Of a stretch of DNA of 64,000 nucleotides, positions 47,132-58,229 are shown piece after piece; positions within the stretch are counted from its first letter, which is position 1, and each line of letters begins with the position of its first letter. The stretch lies in assembly GCA_014898415.1 (NCBI GenBank), contig RCTD01000012.1, positions 1,240,001 through 1,304,000 on the forward strand, written 5' to 3'. The DNA is from Stromatinia cepivora (taxonomy: Eukaryota; Ascomycota; Leotiomycetes; Helotiales; Sclerotiniaceae). The translations under genes were made by a program, and so were the position numbers. Below the pieces are notes generated by a model. The model saw nothing but the letters and a program-made list of their open reading frames with translations, had not been told where the DNA came from and searched no databases.

Positions 47132-47827
47132 ATGTCAGCACAAAGCTCCAACATCGTTAGCCTGTCAGTCGAGAATCTACGATCATGGTTTGATCACTTT
47201 AAAAATCTTCCGCTCCCCCCCATCGAGTCAGTATTGGAACCGAAAACATCTGGATGGATGACGATGGAAGAAGAAATTTATTACAAACTCCTCCAGTATT
47301 TCGATGAATGGTTCTGTTGGACCATGCACACCATACGAGGCGACGAGCTCATCAGCCTGAGGACAATGAAGCCGGATTTCCCGCGTAAAGAGCTTTCGCA
47401 ATCTGAAACATACCCAAAGTATGTCATTCAGCTGCAAGAATTTGTGGAATCCAAACCTGGTAAAAGCTTGTTCTGTTCTTACCAGCGAGAGGATGATCTC
47501 GATGAAATTGAATTTTCGAACCTTCTCGAAGGTTACATTAGGGAATGCGGCCGGTATGATGACGGCTTCATCGTTCTGGGCAATCATTTGCAGCACGAGT
47601 TTTTATATCGTATATATGCACCTGAGGGACAGGGTTTTCCAGCATTGAGTGGGCAGTATAAGCGTGATAATACGGCTAGGGAAGTCATGGGTGGTGAGAC
47701 TTTTAGCACAGAAAAATGTTTTCGTGCTGTGGTATGGAAGAAGGTAGAGGTAAACAACCAGGGTTATAATGATGAGCAGAAATTGAGGGAAGTAGTTGCG
47801 ATTAGGAGGAGGTATGTTGCGCATTAA
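47132..47827 (+). CDS. Hypothetical protein, 231 aa, the only intact gene
   Basis: Uninterrupted frame of 231 codons in a GC-normal island, with non-RIPed codon use (many CpG, and CAA/CAG/TGG kept). The start MSAQSSNIVSLSVENLRSWF is chosen because its context is AAGAATGTC with A at -3, and because the leader upstream is non-coding-like. No signal peptide, transmembrane segment or known motif. The protein is rich in aromatic and acidic residues (for example YYKLLQYFDEWFCWTMHTIRG), with a likely soluble, mixed helical fold and a basic end (IRRRYVAH). No intron is needed. I do not recognise a family. Being the only intact gene in an AT-isochore it could be lineage-specific or effector-like, but the lack of a secretion signal argues against a classical secreted effector. 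Confidence 0.75.
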   Translation: MSAQSSNIVSLSVENLRSWFDHFKNLPLPPIESVLEPKTSGWMTMEEEIYYKLLQYFDEWFCWTMHTIRGDELISLRTMKPDFPRKELSQSETYPKYVIQLQEFVESKPGKSLFCSYQREDDLDEIEFSNLLEGYIRECGRYDDGFIVLGNHLQHEFLYRIYAPEGQGFPALSGQYKRDNTAREVMGGETFSTEKCFRAVVWKKVEVNNQGYNDEQKLREVVAIRRRYVAH

Positions 47828-48281
47828 GTTACGTCCATGATGAAGCTTTGAGAGCCACGGGGACGGAGAAGGCAAGGCGGATTCACAAGGTGATATGGTT
47901 GGAGGGATTTGTATGAAATTGAAATAGGATACCGGTACAAAAATACAGCATGGCTTTTCACTTATTTAGAATGGAGCATTCCTGGTGAAGAATATATTTC
48001 ATTGTGATATCCTTTGATCTTTATTCAAGAACGCATGAATATACCGGATCAATATATTACTAAATATCCATTGCTCTAATCTCTAGAGGACAAAAACTAT
48101 TAATATTAATTAATACTAATATTAATTAATACAAATGGAATATTTCGAGTGTATATATATTTATACTTGATGTAACAAATTAATCTTATATTGCCCAAAT
48201 GTAATACTGTCGGGATAATGATCACGTAATATTTCACTAGCGTTGACACTAGTGCCTCGGCATCGAGAAACAGAACTATTA
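47828..48281. other. 3' flank of the island gene
   Basis: Normal composition to about 48050, then TTAATATTAATTAATACTAA-type repeats. A CACTAG...CTAGTG inverted pair lies near 48235-48258. No clear poly(A) signal or second gene. Confidence 0.45.
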
Positions 48282-48706
48282 AGTCCCTTACCCCTCATTT
48301 AGGCCATTATTTATACTAAAAATCACGAAAATCAGGTTTTTTTAACTTTCTTATTTATGGATATAATTTTTTGAAATTTTGAATATAGATTTATTATATA
48401 TATATAAATAAATTCTAAAAACTTCAGATTTTTCGCGATTTTTTCTATTGAGATATTTAAGGTTTAATTTTCGAATTTTGTATATAAATCGAAAATTCAA
48501 AATTTTAATTCTTAATATTTCAATAGAAAAAATTGTAAAAAATCTGAAATTTCTTATATTTATTAATTATTATATAAAGAATTTATATATTCATTTTTAT
48601 TAAATACTATTTAATATTGATAAAATTATTAATAGATGAAAATTATTGTTTTTGATGTAAAATGATGATCGGAATAAGGGGTGGCCGGAATGTGAGGTAA
48701 AGGATT
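48282..48706. mobile_element. Fold-back MITE M2 (425 bp)
   Basis: TIRs of about 30 bp: left AGTCCCTTACCCCTCATTT, right GGCCGGAATGTGAGGTAAAG ending GGATT. Both sides have TA (48280-48281 and 48707-48708). The centre is a long imperfect palindrome (48423-48548: TTCAGATTTTTCGCGATTTT against AAAATTGTAAAAAATCTGAA, with a short loop). The left arm keeps CpG while the right arm is C-to-T shifted. No coding capacity. A second copy of one end is at 55350-55377. Confidence 0.75.
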
Positions 48707-48939
48707 TATATAGTTCGGTGATTTTTTAGTTCTAGTTTTTTAAATAAAGTAATATAAATATAATTAGATATTATATTAAAGCTTTATTTTTTTATATATA
48801 TTTTTATTGATATTGATTAGTTTTAATAATATTATAGATTAGGAATCTAAGATATTATTATAAAGAATTATAAATTTAAAGTTAGTTAATATTATATATT
48901 TAATTTGTTTTTGTAATTGAATAAAGATATTATAATATT

Positions 48940-49105
48940 TGTTGGAAATGAGGCCATCATAAGATTAGAATTGAAGTCACGAGACCACAATGGTGCACAG
49001 ACCATATTTGGGGATAACCTCAATTCTACTCCTACTAGAATTATAGATCCTTAATTCAACCTATATAATCAATAATACTATTATTTCTTATATCAAAAGT
49101 TAATA
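48940..49105 (+). repeat. 5' LTR of copia A2
   Basis: 166 bp, TGTTGGAAATGAGGCC to AAAAGTTAATA. The outer part is unmutated (GTCACGAGACCACAATGGTG); the inner end is RIPed (TTATTTCTTATATCAAAAG). GATTATAAAATCCG follows as the likely primer-binding region. Confidence 0.92.
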
Positions 49106-49689
49106 GATTATAAAATCCGATTGTACAATAATAATTAGAAAACAAAGCAAATCGAAAAAGGATTAGTATAACTAGTAAAGGTAAAACAGAGTGAAAATCA
49201 GAGTTTTCATATAATGTTATTGAAGTAGAGTTGAAATATAACAATATAATTTATAACTCATAATATTACAGGTCAAAGCGGAGAGCAATCTGTATAGTAC
49301 CGATACAGAATTATAGCAGAGGCGAAGAGCAAGTTCGCATAATTATAAGAAAATATATTATAATATGATCTTATGAATTCTTTTATTGTTTTATTTTTAT
49401 ATTTCCTTATTATTTTGAATTTATTTGTTGTATATCTTTTTTTTAAGACTGTCTTAAAAATCTGAAGACTATTTTCGATATCTATCAAACAGCAAAAAAC
49501 TGTTATAATATCGAAATCAAACAATCCTTCGAAGTTCGATCAAAATAATTATAAGCGATGATTCAGATAAACAAAGATATAATTGAGAGGGAAAGGATGG
49601 TTTTATATAATTAATTAAATATTAAACGAATATATGTAGATTGCAGGACTCAATATAGTATCTATTTACAAAATTAATGGTTATATATA

Positions 49690-50490
49690 TTATAATATCG
49701 AATTGAAATCGGAATACTTAAAGGACGAAGCGAATACGTTATTGTATATTTGCACAACATTTAATGATAACAATAAAATCCTTATCAACAAATATTCAAC
49801 AATATATATATTTTGGAGATACTTTAAATCAAAATATACCAGAGTTAATATAGTTACAATTAATATATATATAACGATAATCCAGAACTTCAAATTTTAA
49901 CCCAATATTTATTCTGATATAATTATTATCGAAGCTTGAAACAAACTAAAAGAATATAAAAGAAAATTAGAAATTATAGATGAAAATTATCGATCAGTAT
50001 ATTAAAATATTATCCTGTTTTTGGTTTTAATATATAATCTTTCAATCGATTATCAAAGAATAATAAATATATTGGATATCCAAATCAGTTTTAGTATTGA
50101 TAATAAAATCAAGCATTTATAGGTTAAAGAATTTTGTTTTAAAGATAAATCAAAATTAGTGCAAATTGTAAAAGGATTTAGATATACTTTTCGATATCAA
50201 GAATCAAATTTCGAAATCTCAAATAATGTTTGTGATCTGTATCAAAAGGAAGATCATTATATATAAGATTGTCTGTATTTAATATAAATCAGCAAACTCC
50301 TTTGTAATTATCTTTATTATCAAAGGAAAAGGGGATCATCGAATCCAAAGAAAATCTACTTCAATAAGAAAAACCAAATACACTTTATTAACAATATTTT
50401 TGAATCAGATTCTGATATTGAGGATATAATAAAGGAAGATTACAATTTAACAAAGGAAATCATTAATAAAGCTTTCCCTAACAAATAATA
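49690..50490 (+). pseudogene. Copia A2 gag
   Basis: Gag read on the plus strand with few stops. The frame at 49703-49900 is the helical N-terminal part. A zinc-knuckle relic near 50228-50272 reads VCDLYQKEDHYI-stop-DC, fitting C-x2-C-x4-H-x4-C with the second Cys changed to Tyr. It would form the particle and bind element RNA. Confidence 0.72.
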
Positions 50491-51900
50491 TACTAATATA
50501 GATACTTCTTTATATATATCTAATCAATCTTTATTATTCAGATTAATAAAATCTATTATCAAACAAAGAATAAAGATTAATAGGGGAATGATATATTGTT
50601 ATTATTAAAGTTTAGTGGATATAATATACGAAGATAATTTTAAAATACTACTTTCAAATATATTATATATACCAAAACTAGAAATAAACTTGTTGTTAAG
50701 AAAAAGGATCTACGAAATAGGATTGCAAAGAGAATTCAATTTTTATTATATATATTTTAAAAAGGATAATAAAAAAATCATTTGTATTAGAATATAAAAT
50801 AGAATATATATAGTTTTATATATGATCAAAGGATATAAAGATATAGCTTTTTGTTTTAATGTATATCAAAATGATCAGGAAAAAGGCTTTTCTTTAGAGA
50901 TAATCGATAGTATCAAAAATATCGATAACAAATTAATACTCAAGGAGAAAAAAAGATATCTATTATAGTATCGAAGATTCAACCATCTAGATCTAGATAA
51001 GATCAAGAATCTATACAAGGTATCCAATATAATCAAACCGATAAAGGTCCCAATTGAATTAGATATCTGCGAAATATATATATTCATCAAAATGACCAAT
51101 TGTATTCCGAAGCAATTGAATCTGTACAAATCAAAAAGATTCGAATTTATATATTTCGATGTTACAGGATTATTCCCAAAATCGATTCGAGGGAATCGTT
51201 ATTTCATATTGATCATTGATAATTATACAAAAATAAATTGGATTATATTATTTAAACAAAAGAACAATATAATTCAAATATTGAAAATTTGGAAAAAGGA
51301 AATGGAATTAGTTACTAAAGAAAAGATCATTACAGCTAGAATTGATAACACACCAGAACTCCTACAAATTATTTGTGAATAATTATTAGGTATACAATCC
51401 GAAGTTACAATAATCGCTTTTTTATATCAAAACGGATCTGCAAAATGGAATATAAGAATTGCAAAGACAAATATAAGAACAATATTAAAAGAAACTAGAT
51501 TATTATTAGAATTTTGGAACGAAATTATAAAGTATAATATTTATATCAGGAATTATATTAATATTGATTTTGATATAAATAGAATAGATCGATCCTTTAT
51601 AGAAGTTTTTACAAATACAATATCAGATATAAAAATATATAAAGTTTGGGGGAGCAAATATTATACTTATATTAATCCTAAGATTATTCCGAAAAAGCAA
51701 AGATACAATAAATTGTGGGATACTTTGAAAAACAATATATTCTTAAAATACTCAAAAATTATAAACAAATATATCAAAATGTATTCTCCAGAATTAGATT
51801 ATATATTTCGATTAAACAAAATAATTATAAATGAATTTCATCGAAAAGAAGATTTGGATCTTAAATTAAGAAATTATAAATCAGGCCTATAAAGAACAAA
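50490..51900 (+). pseudogene. Copia A2 protease and integrase
   Basis: The protease side includes LSNILYIPKLEINLLLRKRI at 50650-50705, the usual copia L.NVLYVP.L..NLLS block. The pre-integrase Zn region reads RRFNHLDLDKIKNL and then CEIY.F.KMTN. The integrase core at 51092-51382 has FEFIYFDVTGLFPKSI (first Asp) and NYTKINWIILFKQ, and RIDNTPE near 51337 (usual DNA.E, second Asp kept). A later block near 51400-51440 corresponds to the HQNG.AER motif. Confidence 0.85.
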
Positions 51901-51976
51901 GAATATAGAATCAGATCGAAAACCTTATAATAAACCAATAGCAAACAAAGCATCTTTTTTATTCTCAATATTAAAT

Positions 51977-54500
51977 ATGATACCTATATCATCTTTATTT
52001 CAAATATTCTCTCCAATAGATATTATACCGAATTTAATGATTATATCAAGTACCCCAATTATTAAGTTGAAATCAGATAAATTAGATATATCAATATTAA
52101 TATATAATGAAAATGAAGATAACAATATCCAGAAAATAAATCAAGAATCTTTTTCCAAGGATATTTCAGATATCGAATTCATTATTTCAAAGGGTCCAAC
52201 CCAAAAATCAATTTTTGTAAACCCTGAATTTATATTAAGAGCAAAATTTAAGATTATCTTAAATTTTGTTGATAAGCTTATTTCAATAGAATCAAAAAAC
52301 GAAGTAAATCTATAATCGTTTAAAATCGAATAAAAGAATAAAATAGACCTTAAAAACGAATCCTTAAAGTATTTAATACAAAAACGAAAAAGAGATATAG
52401 AATAAAATCCTGAAGAAAAACGGGAAAGCAAGATTATAAGGGTATTGATTGTAATATCTATATAGATCAAAACTCAAAAAAGTATAAAATATATTATAAT
52501 TACAATCCTAATTATTTACAAAATGAATCTTTATATCAAAAACAAAATCGTTTCAGATTTTACGATTTCGTTAAGAAATATAAACAATATAAAAGATATA
52601 ATATATCCGGCCAAAGAAGTTTTAAAAATCAAAATATCAAGAATTTATAAAAAAGCAATATCGGATCAAAAATATTCTGAAAAATAAAAGGAAGTTATTC
52701 AAAAAGAAATTATATCCTTGATTCAAAATGGTATTTGGAAAAAATATATATTCCCTAAAGGAAGTAATCTGGTTTTGATGAAATAAATATTTACAATTAA
52801 AACTAAGGATAATAAGATAGAACGATTCAAGGCAAGATTAGTGGTTCGAAGGTTCAGTTAGGTACTAGAAAAGGATTATAACGAAACATTTGCATCAATA
52901 ATAAGGCTAAATATATTCAGATTATTCCTAATTATCGTTGCAAAGGAAAATTTGGAATGTTCATATTTCGATATCAAAAACGTCTTTATCGAATTGTATT
53001 TGAAGGAAGAAATCTACCTTGAACCATTCTAAGGTATCAAAATCAAAAAGGGATATATATTACGAGCTCTACAAAGCCTATATAATTTGAAACAAATTAG
53101 AAAAGATTGAAGTTTATTATTGAAGAAAAAGTTTTTAGGTATAGATTTTGTACAAAGTTTGGTAGACCTATATCTGTATATTGTGAAAGAGGTAGGTCGA
53201 GATACGTGCGTCCCGATAGCATGCTGCGAGGGGAAATGGGAATTGGAATTGATCAGATTACATTGTAGAGGCTTCAAGTAGTAAAACTAGTAGGTTTAGA
53301 TAATGGTTTGGGTTGTGTACAAATGGGGTACAAAAAGACTAGTGGAAAACAATTGATTTCCTTTAAGGAGAGGGGAGCAGAGCTCTCTCTTATATTTAAC
53401 TACGAAGAGTCATGTGACCATATGACTACGAATTAGCTATGTGTTAGGCCTTGATACCCCAACTCTCTCACAATATATCCAAAGACTGTGATATAATATT
53501 ACTAATATATATCAACGATATCGTTATTGCATTGTGTATATCATTATAAATCATTTGATTCGATGAAAAGTTATCGGTTTGTTTTAATATTAAGAATCTA
53601 AGGGAGATTAGTAAGATCCTAAATATTAGAATTATTCGCGATAGAAAAGTATATATATTAATTATAGATCAAAAAGAATATTTCGATACTATACTAATCA
53701 AATATAATATTATATATGGATAACATTAAGTTAAGAAATTGTCAATAATGGATTATATCTATTTCCAACTAATAATTGATGATAATGAATTAGTAGATAT
53801 AAATAAATATCAATAATGAATAGGAAGTATAATTTATTCAATGGTATATATTCGATCAGATATAGTATTCTCAATTGAAAGACTTTCACAATTTATGGCA
53901 AAACCAACAAAATATTATATTATAGCTTTAAAGAATCTAATGCGATATTTATGATCAACAATTAAACAGAAACTATAATTCGGGCTAAAGGGAGTACAAT
54001 CTGATATCTGCAAAGAATATAATATATCTGACAATATAATAAAGGTATATATAGATACAAATTAAACTAATGATAAATATAATTAGAAAAATGTTTCAAA
54101 GGGAATTGTAATATTCTACAGAGGCCCTATATCATAAACTAACAAGAAACAAATATCTGTGATTATCTTTAGTACAGAATCAGAATATATTGCGATGATA
54201 ATATTCATTAAACAAAAAAGATAGATTGCATAAATACTCAAAGATTTATTTAAATCAAATTATATTGAAAAAAACAGAAATACGATTCAGATACTTAGTA
54301 ATAATCAAGGTACTTTAATTTTAACCAAGAATCTATATTTGCATAAACGATCCAAATATATAGATATCAATTATCATTTCATTAAGGATTTAATAGAAAA
54401 AGAAAAAATCGCTATTAATTATATCAATATATATAATATAATTATCAATAGAATAACGAAGCTTTGTATAAGGATTGCTTTCGAAAGATTCAAGAAAATA
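51977..54500 (+). pseudogene. Copia A2 linker, RT and RNase H, split by a solo LTR
   Basis: The linker at 51977-52315 is open. RT follows from about 52470 (YPAKEVLKI-like, VVRRF-type fingers, FDIKNVFIELYLKEEIYLEP at 52970-53025, usual FDVKNAFL...), then LKQIRKD. It is interrupted at 53182 and resumes at 53473 with ILLIYINDIVI, where YVDD has become YIND. RNase H at 53900-54480 reads ISSTESEY-like and DINYHFIKDLIEKEK. Confidence 0.85.
53182..53472 (-). repeat. Solo LTR of gypsy family B inside copia A2
   Basis: 291 bp in inverse orientation (TGTGAAAGAGGTAGGTCGAG to CCAACTCTCTCACA on the plus strand), flanked by ATAT (53178-53181 and 53473-53476). The uninterrupted A1 sequence at 9340-9352 gives the empty site. 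It is little mutated, in sharp contrast to the copia DNA on both sides. Confidence 0.93.
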
Positions 54501-54550
54501 TTAAGATTAATAATCTAAAAGGATCGAATAGGATATCCTCAATAGAGGAA

Positions 54551-54716
54551 TATTGGAAATGAGGCCATTATAGGATTAGAATTGAGGTTACGAGATCACA
54601 ATGGTATACAGACCATATTTAGGGATAATCTCAATTCTACTCCTACTAGAATTATAGATCCTTAGTTCAACCTATATAATCAACAATACTACTACTTCCT
54701 GCACCAAAAGTTAACA
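54551..54716 (+). repeat. 3' LTR of copia A2
   Basis: 166 bp, inner start RIPed (TATTGGAAATG), outer end intact (CTGCACCAAAAGTTAACA). ATATT follows. Confidence 0.92.
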
Positions 54717-54721
54717 ATATT

Positions 54722-55289
54722 AAATAATATACTTTTAATGAAATACTCTTATATTAAAGAATAATCTTTAATATTATATATTGAATTATTTAAAAAGAAT
54801 TAAAAATTCAAGAAGAATATTATTTAATATTATATATTTAGTATTCCTTTTTGAGTTGATTATTTTTGCATTTATTATATATTTCTAAATTGTATTTTAT
54901 TATATTATAAGAAAATCTGAAATTATATTATTTACAATATAATTTTTGGTTTTTTGAAAAATATTTTGTTTTATAATAAATTCAAGGAGTTAATTCATAT
55001 ATTCATTTTATAAAAATAATAATTTATAATATTTGAAATATTCCATAATTCTAAAGAATATATATAATATAATTGAATTTTTTTTATATATTAAATATAT
55101 TATAAATGAGAATTGAGATTTATAATTGTCGACTTGCCGATATCAAAAGCTTGCTATACACGTGCGTACCGCAATTGACCTGGTATAGGTAGAAAAAAAA
55201 GAGATTCGCTTCAGTGAATCGCAATCTGAGCAATCTGATTGATCAAGAATACCTCTAAAATAAATCTAACAAAAGCTTGATATGAGCCT

Positions 55290-55290
<1 letters not shown>
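54722..55290. other. AT-rich stretch with an unmutated GC patch
   Basis: 54722-55125 is AT-rich with nothing recognised. 55126-55260 is suddenly normal in composition and keeps CpGs (TCGACTTGCCGATATC, ACACGTGCGTACCGC), with a short hairpin GATTCGCTTCAGTGAATC at 55203-55220. The patch has no ORF and no similarity that I recognise. Confidence 0.45.

Positions 55291-55346
<56 letters not shown>
55291..55346. repeat. (ATA)n microsatellite
   Basis: 56 bp of uninterrupted ATA repeats (about 18 units), directly followed by the M2-type transposon end. Confidence 0.95.
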
Positions 55347-55347
<1 letters not shown>

Positions 55348-55349
55348 GG

Positions 55350-55377
55350 AGGTGGCCGGAATGTGGGGTAAGGGACT
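55350..55377. repeat. Solitary M2-type terminal repeat
   Basis: AGGTGGCCGGAATGTGGGGT followed by AAGGGACT, then TA. It is the unmutated version of the right end of MITE M2. I could not find the opposite end. It may lie beyond the (ATA)n run in the GC patch, or be lost. Confidence 0.65.
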
Positions 55378-55610
55378 TAGCTTCAATTTCTATTATAAAT
55401 ATTAATTATAAATCTTAGTTTGTTTATTTATTTTTAAATAATAAACAAAGAAGAATATATATTTCGTTTCTAAAATAAAACAAATTTTTTATTAGAATTT
55501 TAATATAAATTAAAAATTACAATCTAAAATTATAGTTTTAAAGGGGTTATAATAATAATAAATATGATATAAATACAATTAAATCTATATATAAATATTA
55601 ATTACTTTAT

Positions 55611-55892
55611 TGTAACGTACAAGAGCTGTAGTAGAGCTGAATAAACAGGGTCAATTATATTCCTTAGAATCTACAACTGAAGAATTATAGTTTATAAGGA
55701 GCGATTAGATATATATATATAAATATCTATTCGTAAATTGTAGGGTTATACATATATATTATTAGGGTTATCATTTTATTATACTAAATTATATGAATCA
55801 TAATATATATATACAAATGATTAGCTTATTAATTGATATAGAAGAAAAGAGGTATTATATAATTAGCTTTCTATAAATTTTAATTCATGATA
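55611..55892 (-). repeat. 3' LTR of D2
   Basis: Aligns with both D1 LTRs, starting TGTAACGTACAAGAGCTG (an intact outer edge) and ending near AATTCATGATA, with a small deletion relative to CACGATTCGTGACA. It also supplies the empty site for MITE M1. Confidence 0.85.
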
Positions 55893-55999
55893 TTATCCCT
55901 TTTTTCGAAAAAACTTGCTTTTGAATATTTTATTCTTTTGTTTTATTGTTATTTTATTAGAAATTAAGTTTTATAAAGGTTTATAAGCCCTAAATCAAT

Positions 56000-56310
56000 T
56001 AGATTGATTATTTTGATTGATTTAGTTAATTAATTGGAAATTGACCAAATTGATCAAAATTGATCAAAATTGACCAAAATAATGAATGAATTAACCAAAT
56101 TGATTAAATCGTTTATCAATTAGGTAAATCAATATTGATTTGTATTCTTTTTGATTTGAGGAATCTTTGAAAAAAAAAAGTTTCAATAGAAAAGGGGAGG
56201 GGGTTGAATTATAATATAATGATAATAGATGATTAATATAATCAATTTTGGAATTAATCAGATTAATCGATCAGATTGATCAAATTGATCAAATTGAACG
56301 AAATCGATAG
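56000..56310. repeat. TTGATCAA palindrome cluster of D2
   Basis: Second copy of the cluster in D1: repeated TTGATCAAAATTGATC and TTGATCAAATTGATC units between integrase and LTR. Retained in both copies despite RIP. Confidence 0.6.
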
Positions 56311-56849
56311 GGGTAATGTTATATTTCGTTTTTATTATATTCAAGCTTTCTTTTTGTATAATTTTTGAAATAATGATAAATATAAACTTTTAAATATATT
56401 GTTTTCATATTATTTAGATGGTAGCAATTCCTTTGTTATATAGAGTATAGATTTTATATATATACAATCAAATTCCTTTGAATTTATATAGATTTTCAAT
56501 TATTTTATAATTATGTGTATATATATTATTATAAAATCATAATATATAATCTGTTGAATTAAAGAATATTTTTCTTTCCTTTCATTTTATCAATGAATTA
56601 TTATTTATATAATTATAATTATCTTTTTCATTTTTGTAGAACTTTATTTAATCAAGTAATCAATTGAAAGGACTGAATAATATTAAATTGATTAAACGAA
56701 AATCGCACAAAAAATACAGGGATGTTTTAAAGTTAGAAATAGGATATTAAATAAGATTGATATTGTTATTAAATTATAAAATTCTGTATAGTAAAGTTTT
56801 TCGTTTTTTTATTATTATTAGGATTTTCTTTATTTTTTATTCCGAATTA

Positions 56850-57960
56850 TTAGTTATATTAATAGATAGAAATAATTTGAATTTGAAAAAGCTTCCAAAT
56901 CGATTAATGATCTTGAATTTTTTTTGAATTAGAAAATCTAATTTCTTAAATGATCTTTGGGTAGAATAACTTTTTATATTGAATTATATATAATCTTCGA
57001 TATTAAAATCGATTTTGTATTAATAAATGTTTATAGATTTCGATATTTTGGTTTGAATATATAATAAATCTTATTTTATTTGTATAAAAATCAATTTATT
57101 ATATTTTATATATATATAAATATTATATATATTTATATTATTTATTGATTTATTAATATTTTTCTTTTATTCCTATATATACTTTAATATATATTTATAT
57201 AAGATTTTATAGAATATAACTTCTTCTAAAGAGTTATATAAAACGGTAAATTGTATATAATTTATTATAAATAGGAATTCTAATTAATTGTTTTGATAAT
57301 AATGAATAAATAGTTTTAATTGTTATTGAAAGTATTGATTATAAATCTTAATTTGATTGTCGATTTGAGGATAGTAAATAATAAATATTTTGAAATCGGT
57401 TTCTAGGATTTGATTGAATTCTTTTCAGAATTGTGATATAAATTGAGGGCTGCAATTTGATATTATAGTGTTAAAGGGATTATAATATCGATATATATAG
57501 TAAAAATATAATTATATTTAAATTCGAATATTGATTAATTTATAACAAAGTATAGAGATAATTTACTTTGTTTATCGATCAATAATGATTAGAATATTGT
57601 TGTATTTATATTTATCTTTATTAAAGTTGTAATAATTTATAGTAATATATTGTTATATTTGAATAGGAATTGGAAGTGAATATAATAAATTAAGGATATG
57701 ATTATATAGAATAGAATTATATTTATAAGTATAATAATTATATATATATCTGATTATAGTATTGTGTATTCTAGATCAATAGTATTGTTAAGATAATAAA
57801 AGATAGATTTTGTTTGTATTAGGATAAACAATAAAAACGGAATTGTAGATTTTACGAATTAGATAAATTCGAAGATTATTGATATTAAGTATTATTAAAT
57901 GGTTATTATAAAATAAAAGATTATTTTGGAATGATATATATTTATAATCTTTAATAATTT
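56850..57960 (-). pseudogene. D2 integrase
   Basis: Read on the minus strand: a zinc region (LRIYLIRKIYNSV, and YNYYTYKYNS, the usual N..TCKR block) near 57.75-57.95 kb; the core with ILIIIDR (usual DR.TK) near 57.58 kb and IISNCSPQFISQF (usual SDRGPQFIS.FW, Asp changed to Asn) near 57.45 kb; and YYPQID (usual AYHPQTDGQ) near 57.37 kb. The C-terminal block is partly deleted relative to D1. It would integrate the cDNA; the changed residues make it inactive. Confidence 0.82.
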
Positions 57961-57985
57961 ATATTTTGAGTATTAATAAACTATT

Positions 57986-58057
57986 TGTCACACCAAAAGT
58001 GACGCCACTCTTGACGAATGGTTAATTGGGTTGATATAGTAATCATTTCCCGTGACA
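57986..58057. mobile_element. 72-bp LTR-like mini-element with 5-bp TSD
   Basis: TGTCACACC at one end and CCCGTGACA at the other, flanked by perfect CTATT duplications (57981-57985 and 58058-58062). It is unmutated (several CpGs) inside RIPed D2 sequence. The ends match those of the copia C LTR (TGTCACGG...CCGTGATA), so it may be a strongly shortened solo LTR. Too short to encode anything. Confidence 0.7.
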
Positions 58058-58229
58058 CTATTTGTAGTTTCATTTACTTCAATAATATAATTAATTAAAT
58101 CGAATTAAGGAATGATTTTATTCAAATCGATATTAGTAATTGTTGTTTTGTTTGGGTGATATTTTTATTAAACTTTTTTTATAATTTTAATATTAATTTG
58201 ATTATTTTTAATAAGTTATTGAAGGTGAT

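Larger units (their letters stand above)
48940..54716 (+). mobile_element. Copia A2, full length
   Basis: Best preserved family A copy: LTRs 48940-49105 and 54551-54716, TSD ATATT (48935-48939 and 54717-54721). Excluding the solo LTR inserted at 53182 it is about 5.5 kb, normal for copia. Gene order is gag, protease, integrase, RT, RNase H. Confidence 0.93.

Noticed and set aside
46572..47261. Short plus-strand frames upstream of the gene (46572, 46852, 47022)
   Set aside because: Low-complexity, promoter/leader composition, no start context or domain; the last overlaps the gene in another frame.
47228..47596. 122-codon minus-strand frame
   Set aside because: Lies wholly inside the 231-codon plus-strand gene; the plus frame is longer, with promoter-like sequence upstream.
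55203..55220. tRNA or SINE promoter in the GC patch
   Set aside because: There is a hairpin, but no A-box/B-box pair or cloverleaf could be made.
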